Assembly (NCBI GenBank): GCA_017551705.1
Contig: JAFZLA010000008.1
Span: forward strand, 1 to 64,000
DNA: 64,000 nucleotides
Source: Treponema sp.
Lineage (GTDB): Bacteria; Spirochaetota; Spirochaetia; Treponematales; Treponemataceae
Direction of reading: 5' to 3'
Part shown: positions 1-8,225 of the stretch, piece by piece
Position numbering within the stretch: the stretch's first letter is position 1
How the letters are laid out: every line of letters starts with the position of its first letter
Notes under the pieces: generated by a model
Told to the model about the DNA's origin: nothing
Database searches by the model: none
Seen by the model: only the letters and a program-made list of their open reading frames with translations
Position numbers and translations under genes: made by a program

Positions 1-4
1 AACT

Positions 5-38
5 AACAAAAATGGCGCCGAAAGGCGCCATTTTTGTT
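5..38 (-). terminator. Rho-independent terminator after the GH57 gene
   Basis: A perfect 15-bp inverted repeat has a GAAA tetraloop. The arms carry GGCGCC at the core and A5/T5 tracts outside it, so the hairpin can act on either strand. It lies just past the stop of the minus-strand GH57 gene and would end that transcript. It could also end a plus-strand transcript entering from the left. Confidence 0.85.
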
Positions 39-45
39 GCGACAA

Positions 46-1605
46 TCACCTCTTCTTTAAGAATATCCTGTAGTTTAGCCAAGGCATGACGGGATGCAGC
101 TTTTCAAGCGAGCAGAACCATTCGGTGCTGACAGTGTTGCTGCCCAAGGCGTCATAGATGTTGGAGAATGAAACGATTCCTCTTTTAAAGAATTCGGCGG
201 CGCAATCAGAAAAATTGTTTTGGTCAACCATTTTTGCCAAAGAGCAGTCTTGGACCAAAAGAAGCTCGCGGGCTCCAAGGTTGAGCAAGCGGGTCTTTAG
301 GCCGCCGTCTCCGGGAAAACGCGACACCAAGTCAACGATTCGCTCGCTGGCCTTTCGCAAATATCGTATCATCCAAGAGTTTTTGTTTGAAATAAAGTTT
401 TCGCCGTATGCAAATTCAGAAAAGGCGGCCGGATATGGCGCTATCTTTTGGGCGCCAAATTTTCCTTCCAAAATTGCGCAAGGGCTTGTTACGCTCAAGC
501 CTTCCTGCAAAGAAAGAACAACCGTCTCCCTAAGCCAGTCAAAAAATTCCAGCCAATTGGCGCTCAAATAAAGCGCGTCAAACACTACAGTAGACGAAAC
601 GTCAGCGTCGTCGCCCAAAATAATCGCGGCTTTTTTTAGCGACTGAACTTTTTGGCTTACAAAATCATTTGCGTCGGCTTTTATCTGTTCCAAGGCGGCG
701 TCAACGTCGTAGTCGTCGCCTTCCCTATTTTGGTAGCTGCAAGATGTAGCCGAGCGCGGCTTTCCTTCTTTTATAAAGGGAGTCAACTCCTTTGCCGAAA
801 GTTCCCAAGCCAAGTCTTTTGAAGCGTCCAAGTACAAGGGACTAAATTCCCTGTCGGCCATAAAGTCTTGGGCGGCTACAATCGAAAGGCCGTTTTGGCA
901 GCGCGCCGGCATAAAAGTTCCGTTTTGCGGAGGAGTCTGCGAGAACAAAAAGCTCATCGAAGGCAAAAGCGTGTATGAAACGCCGTAAGATTTTATGACT
1001 TCTTCGATTCCAGGAGCGTAGCCCATCTCGGGCAAGAAAAAGCCGTCGCTTACGCAACCAAAATATTGCTTTATGGCAAAGAGACCGCTTTCTACTTGGG
1101 CGTTCAAAATTTCTTTCATGTCGGCAAAGTGCGGCATGAACAAATACGTTCCGCAAGTGGCCAAAACTTCGGCATAACCTTCTTGGGCAAAAGAAACAAA
1201 GGCCTTGAGCAAATCGCAGCCCCACACTTCGTTGTACAGGCGCTTGTTTTCGCAGGCGCGCTCATAATTGCTTTTGGCGACTTTTCGCAAAGTGGAATTT
1301 CTTTTTACGCGCTCAACTTCTTTTTCAGAAAACTCGATAAGATTGTCCAACCACTTGTTGTACTTTTTCTTAATGTCCGGATCCGAAAGAATCTCGCAAG
1401 TGGAAGCCGAAAAAACAAGCGCAAGCTTTGCGTTGAGCTTTTGGCTTTTAATGAACGAAAGCAAGTTAAGCGTGGGCAAAAACAAATTTGAAAAACGCTG
1501 AAAAACTAATGTTGACTCTTCTTCGTAACGAGAGGCATCGCTCGCTCCAAGCTTTATGTATGGACAGTGAAGATTAAGAACAAATATCAAGTTTTTCGAA
1601 GCCAT
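46..1605 (-). CDS. Glycoside hydrolase family 57 protein, branching-enzyme type
   Basis: This 519-residue cytoplasmic protein has the opening typical of the GH57/DUF1957 group, which includes alpha-1,4-glucan branching enzymes and 4-alpha-glucanotransferases. The GH57 nucleophile motif is visible as FFLPEMGY, putting the nucleophile at about Glu193. The second catalytic residue is probably the Asp near 343 (VVFDALYLSANW). There is no signal peptide. The start is supported by AAGGT upstream with a 7-nt spacer. The gene lies 20 nt after the DUF4912 gene in the same orientation, so the two are probably co-transcribed. Its likely role is in glycogen or another storage glucan, inferred from the family; it could be another alpha-glucan transferase. 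Assignment to GH57 is firm, the exact reaction is not. Confidence 0.8.
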   Translation of the reverse strand: MASKNLIFVLNLHCPYIKLGASDASRYEEESTLVFQRFSNLFLPTLNLLSFIKSQKLNAKLALVFSASTCEILSDPDIKKKYNKWLDNLIEFSEKEVERVKRNSTLRKVAKSNYERACENKRLYNEVWGCDLLKAFVSFAQEGYAEVLATCGTYLFMPHFADMKEILNAQVESGLFAIKQYFGCVSDGFFLPEMGYAPGIEEVIKSYGVSYTLLPSMSFLFSQTPPQNGTFMPARCQNGLSIVAAQDFMADREFSPLYLDASKDLAWELSAKELTPFIKEGKPRSATSCSYQNREGDDYDVDAALEQIKADANDFVSQKVQSLKKAAIILGDDADVSSTVVFDALYLSANWLEFFDWLRETVVLSLQEGLSVTSPCAILEGKFGAQKIAPYPAAFSEFAYGENFISNKNSWMIRYLRKASERIVDLVSRFPGDGGLKTRLLNLGARELLLVQDCSLAKMVDQNNFSDCAAEFFKRGIVSFSNIYDALGSNTVSTEWFCSLEKLHPVMPWLNYRIFLKKR

Positions 1606-1625
1606 TTTTTTTACCTTAAATATTA

Positions 1626-2291
1626 TTAATTAAATGATTGGCGGTAAGTGTTGTAATGCAGCCTGAGCAATTCAGCAACGCCGGAATGCTCGACAATTCT
1701 TGACACCGCCAATTTTTCGCCGGGCTTAGAAGCCATTACAGGCGAACCTTTGGGGATTACAATTTTTTCCGAAAAAGCCAATATTTCGCTCTTGTCCGCG
1801 CTTTCGGAAACCAAATCGACGCGAACTATTTTTTTTCCGCCGGGAATGATTACATAGTTTTCGCGGTCGGCGTAAGTCAGTTGGATGTCAAAAGCGTCGG
1901 CGGGTTTTTCGTCGTCAAGACTTTCAAAAAAATAAACGAACAGGCGCAATTGGCTCCGCTCGCTTCTAATCTTTTTTATAGTCCATTCGCTCAAATCCCA
2001 CCATACAAAAAGCGAAATTGGATTTCTAAGAATTACATTGATTTTTGTTTCGTTGTAGCTTGTCGGCAATGTGTTGACGTTGATTTGCTGCTCGCCTTCC
2101 GCAAGCGCGATAGTTTCCTTTACTTTTTCGTCTTCTTCCAATTCGCTGGCAAGTTCAAGAAGGTCGCCGATAATAAATTGGCGGTTCAAGTCATCGGGCG
2201 CGTCAATTCCATATTCATCGGCAATTTCCAACAGTTCCGCCGATGTCAATGTCTCCAATTTTGCTCGCGTCAGACGATGATCTTTTTTCAT
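1626..2291 (-). CDS. DUF4912 domain protein
   Basis: A 221-residue soluble protein. Residues about 5-45 form a charged helical segment resembling a SAP/Rho-N-like fold (LTRAKLETLTSAELLEIADE). The rest matches the DUF4912 pattern: NPISLFVWWDLSE near residue 90, followed by beta-strand-rich sequence. The function of DUF4912 is unknown; the Trp/Phe-rich beta region looks like a carbohydrate-binding or immunoglobulin-like fold, which would suit the GH57 partner immediately downstream. That is inference. No Shine-Dalgarno precedes the ATG, and the candidate promoter sits so close that the mRNA would have almost no leader. Confidence 0.7.
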   Translation of the reverse strand: MKKDHRLTRAKLETLTSAELLEIADEYGIDAPDDLNRQFIIGDLLELASELEEDEKVKETIALAEGEQQINVNTLPTSYNETKINVILRNPISLFVWWDLSEWTIKKIRSERSQLRLFVYFFESLDDEKPADAFDIQLTYADRENYVIIPGGKKIVRVDLVSESADKSEILAFSEKIVIPKGSPVMASKPGEKLAVSRIVEHSGVAELLRLHYNTYRQSFN

Positions 2292-2300
2292 AATGCTATA

Positions 2301-2329
2301 AATATCTATTATATTTAAAGGTTTGTCAA
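2301..2329 (-). promoter_or_regulatory. Candidate sigma-70 promoter for DUF4912-GH57
   Basis: On the minus strand a perfect TTGACA -35 (2324-2329) is followed by 17 nt and GATATT (2301-2306, 4/6 to consensus). Only 9 nt separate the -10 from the ATG. A nearby TATAAT (2308-2313) has no -35 at a proper distance. Confidence 0.45.
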
Positions 2330-2362
2330 GGTAGCGGCGTGATTAAACGGCGGTAATCTGTC

Positions 2363-2391
2363 TTTTCAAAACATAAAAAAAGCGCTAAAAT
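2363..2391 (+). promoter_or_regulatory. Candidate promoter for thiI, near-leaderless
   Basis: TTTTCA (2363-2368), 17 nt, TAAAAT (2386-2391), then only 6 nt to the thiI ATG. No Shine-Dalgarno is present. Confidence 0.35.
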
Positions 2392-2397
2392 GGCGAA

Positions 2398-3573
2398 ATG
2401 GTCACATACTTGGCAAAACTTGGCGAGCTGACGTTAAAGGGCTCCAACATAAAGCAATTTGAAAAGCAGCTTTTGCAAAACGCTCGCTCTTACCTGAACA
2501 AAAATGACGAAGTAAAAATCACTTTGCGCGCGGGACGAATGTATTTTGTCGCCGAAGATTCCTATTCAGAAAAAATCGAGTTTTGCCTTGACCACTTGGT
2601 AGGCATTACCGGCTGGGCAAAGACCCAAACCGTTCCCAAAGACATTGAAGCGATCAAGGACATCGTGTACGAACTTTGCGTCCAGGCGGCAAAAAACGGA
2701 GCCAAGACCTTTAAGTGCGAGGCGCGCCGCGCGGACAAAAGCTTTCCGCTAGACTCATATCAAATAAACAAGGAAGCCGCCGCCCGCGTCTTTGACCAAA
2801 AAATTTTGCTTGTCGACGTTCACAAGCCCGACGTAAAGGTCTTTATCGAAGTCCGCGACCAAGTTTATGTTTACACCGACGACAAAAAAGGAATTCGAGG
2901 CCTTCCTGTAGGAGTGAGCGGACACGGACTTTTGTTGCTTAGCGGCGGCATTGACAGCCCTGTTGCCGGCTGGAGAATGATGCGGCGCGGAATGAAAATT
3001 GACGCGGTTTACTACCATTCCTACCCCTACACCAGCGACGAGGCGCAAAAAAAAGTCGAGGACTTGGCGGCGCGAATTTCGGCCTACGGAGTGAGCGTCC
3101 ACCTGCACATAGTCGGCTTTACAGAGGCGCAAATGCAAATAAAAAAGAGCTCGCCAGAATCTTGGTCAACCCTGCTTTTAAGAATGTGCATGATGACGGT
3201 GGCCAACAAAATCGCCGAGCGCATCGGCGCCCAATGCATTGTTACAGGAGAGTCTCTTGGACAAGTTGCCAGCCAAACGATAGAGAACATGGCGGTGACC
3301 GAAATGATGGCGGCCTCCCCCCTCATCCGCCCCTTGGTCGGAATGGACAAAGAGGAAATTATCGCCGACGCGGTGACAATCGGAACATACGACACTTCAA
3401 TTTTGCCATACGAGGACTGCTGCGTGCTCTTTAGCCCCAAGCACCCCGTCCTAAAGGCCGACAAAGAAGAGGCCAAAAAGATTTACGACGCGATGCAAAT
3501 CGAGCCCCTCCTGCAAGAAGCCTTTGAAAAGCGGGAGATAAAAAGATTTTGGAATGGGGCGTTACAATCTTGA
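2398..3573 (+). CDS. thiI: tRNA 4-thiouridine synthase ThiI
   Basis: This 391-residue enzyme adenylates U8 of tRNA and transfers sulfur to make 4-thiouridine; in many bacteria it also serves thiazole synthesis. It has an N-terminal ferredoxin-like/THUMP region (about 1-165) and a PP-loop ATP pyrophosphatase domain with SGGIDSP at 182-188. VTGESLGQVASQT lies near residue 280. A Cys pair occurs in YEDCCVLFSP (about 341-342). The C-terminal rhodanese domain of the E. coli enzyme (482 residues) is absent, so sulfur must come directly from a desulfurase or a separate carrier. The ATG has no Shine-Dalgarno and lies 6 nt after a TAAAAT box. The gene stands alone, convergent with the glycosyltransferase. 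Confidence 0.92.
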   Translation: MVTYLAKLGELTLKGSNIKQFEKQLLQNARSYLNKNDEVKITLRAGRMYFVAEDSYSEKIEFCLDHLVGITGWAKTQTVPKDIEAIKDIVYELCVQAAKNGAKTFKCEARRADKSFPLDSYQINKEAAARVFDQKILLVDVHKPDVKVFIEVRDQVYVYTDDKKGIRGLPVGVSGHGLLLLSGGIDSPVAGWRMMRRGMKIDAVYYHSYPYTSDEAQKKVEDLAARISAYGVSVHLHIVGFTEAQMQIKKSSPESWSTLLLRMCMMTVANKIAERIGAQCIVTGESLGQVASQTIENMAVTEMMAASPLIRPLVGMDKEEIIADAVTIGTYDTSILPYEDCCVLFSPKHPVLKADKEEAKKIYDAMQIEPLLQEAFEKREIKRFWNGALQS

Positions 3574-3584
3574 TAACGCCCCAT
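3554..3584. terminator. Hairpin between convergent thiI and glycosyltransferase genes
   Basis: A perfect 11-bp inverted repeat (ATGGGGCGTTA and its complement) with a 9-nt loop spans the thiI stop codon. There is no long T tract on either side. It probably stabilises the 3' ends or stops both convergent transcripts. Confidence 0.6.
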
Positions 3585-3595
3585 AAGGAACGCCG

Positions 3596-4735
3596 TTAAC
3601 GGACAGGCTTGTCGAGCAATAATTTTGCGATTTTGCTAGAATCCGTGTCAAAGGTAAGGCGGTCAAAATTTTCGGCTATGCGCTCGTCAAAGTTTTTGTC
3701 GCTCAAAAGCTCCTCAACCTTGTCGTAGATTTTTGACGGCTTTTGGATAAAATAGCCAACCTTGTTCCTTACGGCAAAGCGCATGTTGCCCAATTCTTGG
3801 TTGTGGATGTAGCGGGAAATGATTATGGGCTTTCGGCAAGAAAGAACTTCGAGCAAAGTTGCCGGCCCGGCCTTCATGACAACGCAGTCCGAAAGTTTTA
3901 TCAATTCGTCAAGGTAATTTACAAAGCCGTAGACATGCAAGTCCAATTTTGGGTAAAGGCGCGAAAGGCTTTCCAAATAAGCGTACTTTCCCATATCTTT
4001 TCCGCAAACAACAGCGATCGCAAACTGCGCCTTTTTCAAAACGCACTTGTTGACAATGTCCACCGCTCCCGGAAGTCCGTCGCCTCCGCCAACCAAAAGG
4101 ACCACTTTTTTGTTTGGATCATAGCCATGCTTTTTTCGCAAGGCGACAATGTCCTCTTTTCCAAATGGTTCCAGATACTTGGGGTTCATCACAAAGGGAA
4201 CGACCTTGATTTGGCTTTCGGGAACTTTTTGCGCGATTCCAGTTTGCTTGGCCTCTTCGGAATAAACAAAATAATCCAAGCTTCTGTCCCAGAACCAAGC
4301 GTTTGGAACGGTAAAGGGATCTGTGACCATAACGGTGATGTTAATCTTTTTGTGCAAGCGTATCACGGCGCTTTTTGCGTAGGACGACAAGGCAAAATGG
4401 AAGGAGACGATGTCTGTAGGCTGCTCGCGCTTGATGACTTTCTTTAAATAGTGAACGGTATGAAAGCGCATCATCTTGCTTACAAAAGTGGCAAAGGCCC
4501 TGTGCTGGCTGATGTCGTAGATCAAAGGAAAAAGGCCGTGGAAAAAGTTTGTGGCCCAAAAATACAAAAGCTCAAAGCCGACCTTTCCAAGAATGTTGCC
4601 CTTGTCAAAGCCGTTGGCCATCACGACCTCGGCGTCAGGATTTTGTTTGAGAATCTGTTCCTTTAGAACGCGCGCGGTCGAAATATGGCCGGCGCCAGTA
4701 GTCAAATACAAAAATAAAAATTTGCGTTTTGCCAT
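3596..4735 (-). CDS. MGDG synthase-like diacylglycerol glycosyltransferase
   Basis: A 379-residue GT-B glycosyltransferase. The N-terminus (FLFLYLTTGAGHISTARVL) matches the MGDG_synth N-terminal domain, with the Gly-His turn that binds lipid acceptor in that family. The C-terminal half contains VLLVGGGDGLPGAVDIV and a donor-sugar site segment (VVMKAGPATLLEVLSCRKPIII). The family transfers glucose or galactose from UDP-sugar to diacylglycerol, or is MurG-like, at the cytoplasmic face of the inner membrane. AGGAG with a 6-nt spacer supports the ATG. It is the last gene of a minus-strand run after three exported barrel proteins, suggesting a cell-envelope glycolipid or surface-glycan role. The exact sugar and acceptor cannot be read. 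Confidence 0.8.
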   Translation of the reverse strand: MAKRKFLFLYLTTGAGHISTARVLKEQILKQNPDAEVVMANGFDKGNILGKVGFELLYFWATNFFHGLFPLIYDISQHRAFATFVSKMMRFHTVHYLKKVIKREQPTDIVSFHFALSSYAKSAVIRLHKKINITVMVTDPFTVPNAWFWDRSLDYFVYSEEAKQTGIAQKVPESQIKVVPFVMNPKYLEPFGKEDIVALRKKHGYDPNKKVVLLVGGGDGLPGAVDIVNKCVLKKAQFAIAVVCGKDMGKYAYLESLSRLYPKLDLHVYGFVNYLDELIKLSDCVVMKAGPATLLEVLSCRKPIIISRYIHNQELGNMRFAVRNKVGYFIQKPSKIYDKVEELLSDKNFDERIAENFDRLTFDTDSSKIAKLLLDKPVR

Positions 4736-4753
4736 GAGATTCTCCTAACAATT

Positions 4754-6481
4754 CTAGTAGCTGTATTTTGCCGAAATCGTTATGTAATTGTTAACTTCGT
4801 TATGCAATCTGTCAACCCAAGCCTTTTTTGCGGCCTCAATTTGCTCCGGCGTAGACAAGTTGCCAATGTAAATGGCCGAGTCGGCGCCCTTGTTGTAGAT
4901 GAACTCAAAGGTGTAGCCCAAATTCAGAGTGAGCGTTCCAAAGCTTTTTCTAAAGGCTTCCCAAGAGGTTTTTAGTCCCAATTGGAACACATACATTTTA
5001 TGCTCTTGGCTCAAGAAAGTCATGCGCTCTTGGACAGTTTTGGGATAAGGATCGGTTCCCGCTCCGCCGGAGTTGTCGTGGTCTCCAAATTTTTTGCAGT
5101 GGGCGACCGCTTCGTCTGCGGTCCAGCTTTCCGTTTCGTTGGCGTAGCGGATAAAGTCTGTCGAAACGTTGAGGTTAAGGCGCTTTAAAGGCTCAAAGCT
5201 TGCCTCAAAGTGCAAGCGGTCGGAGTTGGGCAAAAGGTTTGAGCCGATTGAAACGCCGTGGTTTGTGTAGTTGGAATAGTTGAAGGTTTCCGCTCCTTTG
5301 GGAAGAGGACCGGTTTCCTTGTCGGGGGAATTGATCCAATGCGAATACATGTAAGGCAAAACCAGCGTGTAGTCAAAGGCGATTTTTTTGCAAAAATCCG
5401 ACGCAGGCGTGTACATTACGCCAGTCTGCAAGGCCGCCTTGAACTTGGAGTCAAAGTTTCCCTTGGCCCAATCGTCAATGCTGATGTCGTCAATCGCAAA
5501 GGCAAGCGCGGCCTCAAAGCGGTCAAAGGGCCGGTACTCAAAGAGCAAGCCGTAAATGTCGTTGTCGCCGGCGTCAAACATTCCCTGAAGCAAAATATAC
5601 GGAGCGGGAATCAAGTAGCTGGGATCAAAGCGCTCGCCGACAATTCCTGCCTCAAAGTATGAGATTGAAAGCTGCTTTATCGGAGTGAAACGCACTGAGT
5701 GGAAGGCCAAGAATTTGTCGGCGGTAAATTCGCCCTTTGCGTTCGACGCGGCTATCGCCGAAATAGTTTGGCTGTACTGCCACTTTTCGGAAGCGTAGTT
5801 TACAAGCAAATTGTTCATGTGGCAAGAAAGCGGATTTACGATAATGTTGTCGTGGCCAAAAATGTTTGAAAAGCCGATTCTGTTGGCGCCAACAATGCCG
5901 TTTATGGTAGCGTTGCCAACGTTGAGTCCGGCCTGCATGTCCCAGTTTCCGTCAAGGGGTCCAAAGGTGGCCGCGTCGCCCCAAGTGTTCAAGGGCTCGT
6001 TTTGGAAGGTACGCAAGATTTCCGCCGACTCAGTGGACTTGTTGTGCAAGTTAAGGCCAAGGTCATAGCCCAAGGCGATCCAATCCTTGAACAAAACGTC
6101 TCCAAAAACGGAAGGCTCGGCAAAAACAAATTTTTTCAATTTGTCCGAGCCCTTGTCGGAGGCCTTGAGGCCGGCGCCAAGCTCAAAGCCTACATGCCAC
6201 TGCTTTGAAAAATATTTTTCGTAATAGTATTGGGCGGTCTCAACATCAGCGTCTGTTCCCTTCTCTATGACCGCGTCAAGAATTTGTTTTACAACGGCAG
6301 CGGGATAAGGGCTGATTTGCGGCAAAAAGCCGACATAGCCTTTGATTTGCCATTGGCGGGCGCTCTCGTAAAAGTCAAGGTTTGGGTCGATGACAACTTG
6401 TCCAAAAGCCGCCGCTCCGACAAAAAGCGACAAGGCCGCGGCCAAAACCAGTTTCTTTAATGCGTTAATTTTCTGAATCAT
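4754..6481 (-). CDS. Outer-membrane beta-barrel protein, Wzi-like (third paralogue)
   Basis: A 575-residue exported protein with signal peptide (MIQKINALKKLVLAAALSLF, cleavage near AAAFG-Q). The mature chain alternates short beta strands and turns rich in Tyr, Trp, Asp and Asn, as in porin-like barrels. The stretch around FSNIFGHDNIIVNPLSC and FHSVRFTPIKQLSISYFEAG resembles the capsule-assembly Wzi family. The fourth codon is chosen as start because AAGGAGT lies 9 nt upstream of it; the preceding in-frame ATG at 6490 would overlap the Shine-Dalgarno. The gene overlaps the end of its upstream neighbour by 17 nt, implying translational coupling. Membrane location is well supported; a capsule role is inference. 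Confidence 0.65.
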   Translation of the reverse strand: MIQKINALKKLVLAAALSLFVGAAAFGQVVIDPNLDFYESARQWQIKGYVGFLPQISPYPAAVVKQILDAVIEKGTDADVETAQYYYEKYFSKQWHVGFELGAGLKASDKGSDKLKKFVFAEPSVFGDVLFKDWIALGYDLGLNLHNKSTESAEILRTFQNEPLNTWGDAATFGPLDGNWDMQAGLNVGNATINGIVGANRIGFSNIFGHDNIIVNPLSCHMNNLLVNYASEKWQYSQTISAIAASNAKGEFTADKFLAFHSVRFTPIKQLSISYFEAGIVGERFDPSYLIPAPYILLQGMFDAGDNDIYGLLFEYRPFDRFEAALAFAIDDISIDDWAKGNFDSKFKAALQTGVMYTPASDFCKKIAFDYTLVLPYMYSHWINSPDKETGPLPKGAETFNYSNYTNHGVSIGSNLLPNSDRLHFEASFEPLKRLNLNVSTDFIRYANETESWTADEAVAHCKKFGDHDNSGGAGTDPYPKTVQERMTFLSQEHKMYVFQLGLKTSWEAFRKSFGTLTLNLGYTFEFIYNKGADSAIYIGNLSTPEQIEAAKKAWVDRLHNEVNNYITISAKYSY

Positions 6482-8225
6482 TTTGAGCATACTCCTTTTT
6501 GCCTGCGTTGTTCTTTTTTATTTTAGTGAATTTTATTCTTGCGCCTAATACAAACTCAAACGAAAATTCTGTCTTTCCGCTTTCGTGTCCAGAGTTTAAG
6601 ATTATGGCCAAAGACGGCTGGCTCATAAACTCAAGCCAATCGTTGAGGCGGTAAGTTCCGTAAAGGGTGACTACGTTTACAAATTCCGGCGTTCCTGTTG
6701 GAGCGGCAAGATTGCGGCCGTCCTTGTATTTTTTGCTAAATTGCGTCGATCCGTCTGACGCGGTTGTAAAGGGATAAACCCATTTGCCCAAATCGGAATC
6801 GCCTATGTTCAAGACGCGCGGCCCCCAGCCGACCGCCTTAAAAATCCCCGGTTCCGAAAGCTCGCCGCGCGCCAAGAACAAATACTTAAAGCCCGCCGAC
6901 CATTTTTTGGGAACCTCGTAGGAGGCGCGGAAGCTGGCGGCCACCGTGTCGGGACCGTAGCGGCTTCCTATCCATTCATAAAAATCCTTTGCGTTGGAAT
7001 TGCTTTCGGAAGAAGTTTTGACAAAAGACCAGTTGGGGCTTGAGTTGATGTAAAGATACGGCTGGGCGTAATAGCCTTCGACATTGATGTGAAGGTGGCC
7101 GCTTTTTATGGGAACGTAGGATTCGACTCCCAGCTGGACGCCCATCGCGTTGGGAACGTAGTTGTCCTTGTCAGTGTCGTCCTCGCTAAGCTCGACAGGC
7201 AGCTGGAACTGGGTCATAGACCACAAGGCGAAAATTCTTAGGCTCTTTATAGGAGCGAAGTTGGCCTTGATTCCAAAGAAGCTGCCGACATCGCTGTTGT
7301 CGCCCTTTTGATAGTCAAGCCAAGAGGCGTAGTTGTGCAAGAACATCATAGGATTAAAAAAGCGCAAGTCCATGTCGCCGTAAGGAAGCGCCGCTTCCAT
7401 AAACGAAACTTGAACTTTTTTTCCTATCCTTGCGTCAACCTTGTGCGAATAAAGATAGCGATGGTTGTTGTATTGCGTTATCGCTCCTGCGTATTGAACG
7501 ATCGGAGAATATATCGAAAGCGCGGCGCTTGTGGCGTCGGTCAAATATTCGGATTGGATTATCGAGCCGGTTTCGGCGCGGCCAAAAGCCTGGCTCATGT
7601 TTGTAACGCGAATGTTGAAGCCGACAGTGTCGGTAAAGGCATAGCCCACCGAGCCGTAAGCGTTGTGCGGAAGGTTGACGTCAAAATTATTTGGGCCGTA
7701 TGGAACGTTGCAAAATGTGTCGTTGTCCTGCGCCGCGCTCTTGTTTATTCCGGCAAAGATGTCGGCGTAAAACGAAGCGTAGTCGGCCACCGAAATTGTT
7801 ATCGGGCACTCAAGGAAATGTTTTTTTTCAAAGCGGTCGTAAAACCACGGCGCGCTTGAGTTGGTCTTGACGTAGCCTTCAAGGTTTAGGGCGGGCTCCG
7901 CGCGGACTTGCATTATCGAAGCGTTGACCGAAAAGGCGCTGTCCTGCAAATATTCGATTATGTTGTCGTAATGGACTTTGCCAGGAGCGCTCAACGAGTC
8001 GTAGTCGATTTCGCCAAGCATCGCGCGGACTTGCGCCAAGTTGAGCGGCGCTTGGTCGGAGAACTGGACTATGCCGCATTCTTGCTCCAAAATTTGAAGG
8101 GAGTCGTAAATCCAATGCCTAGGCTCCAAAAGAGTTTGGCCGCCCCTCCCCGCCTTTTGGCCTTGGGCAAAAACAAAAGCCGCGCAAAAAACAAAAAGCG
8201 CCGCGCAAATTTTTAGGCGTTTCAT
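6465..8225 (-). CDS. Outer-membrane beta-barrel protein (second paralogue)
   Basis: 586 residues, starting with signal peptide MKRLKICAALFVFCAAFVFA. After cleavage comes a short helical module (HWIYDSLQILEQECG) shared with the upstream paralogue, then a long beta-strand-rich region with matching landmarks: EGYVKTNS, SIIQSEYLT, LSIYSPIVQYA, RFFNPMMFLHN and YYAQPYLYINSSPNWS. These landmarks align with the gene at 8225-9943, so the two are diverged duplicates. Its ATG overlaps the previous stop codon by one base (TAATG), a sign of tight coupling. The helical N-terminal module plus barrel suggests a surface protein with a periplasmic plug or anchor. Family name uncertain; Wzi-like is the best guess. 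Confidence 0.65.
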   Translation of the reverse strand: MKRLKICAALFVFCAAFVFAQGQKAGRGGQTLLEPRHWIYDSLQILEQECGIVQFSDQAPLNLAQVRAMLGEIDYDSLSAPGKVHYDNIIEYLQDSAFSVNASIMQVRAEPALNLEGYVKTNSSAPWFYDRFEKKHFLECPITISVADYASFYADIFAGINKSAAQDNDTFCNVPYGPNNFDVNLPHNAYGSVGYAFTDTVGFNIRVTNMSQAFGRAETGSIIQSEYLTDATSAALSIYSPIVQYAGAITQYNNHRYLYSHKVDARIGKKVQVSFMEAALPYGDMDLRFFNPMMFLHNYASWLDYQKGDNSDVGSFFGIKANFAPIKSLRIFALWSMTQFQLPVELSEDDTDKDNYVPNAMGVQLGVESYVPIKSGHLHINVEGYYAQPYLYINSSPNWSFVKTSSESNSNAKDFYEWIGSRYGPDTVAASFRASYEVPKKWSAGFKYLFLARGELSEPGIFKAVGWGPRVLNIGDSDLGKWVYPFTTASDGSTQFSKKYKDGRNLAAPTGTPEFVNVVTLYGTYRLNDWLEFMSQPSLAIILNSGHESGKTEFSFEFVLGARIKFTKIKKNNAGKKEYAQNDSEN

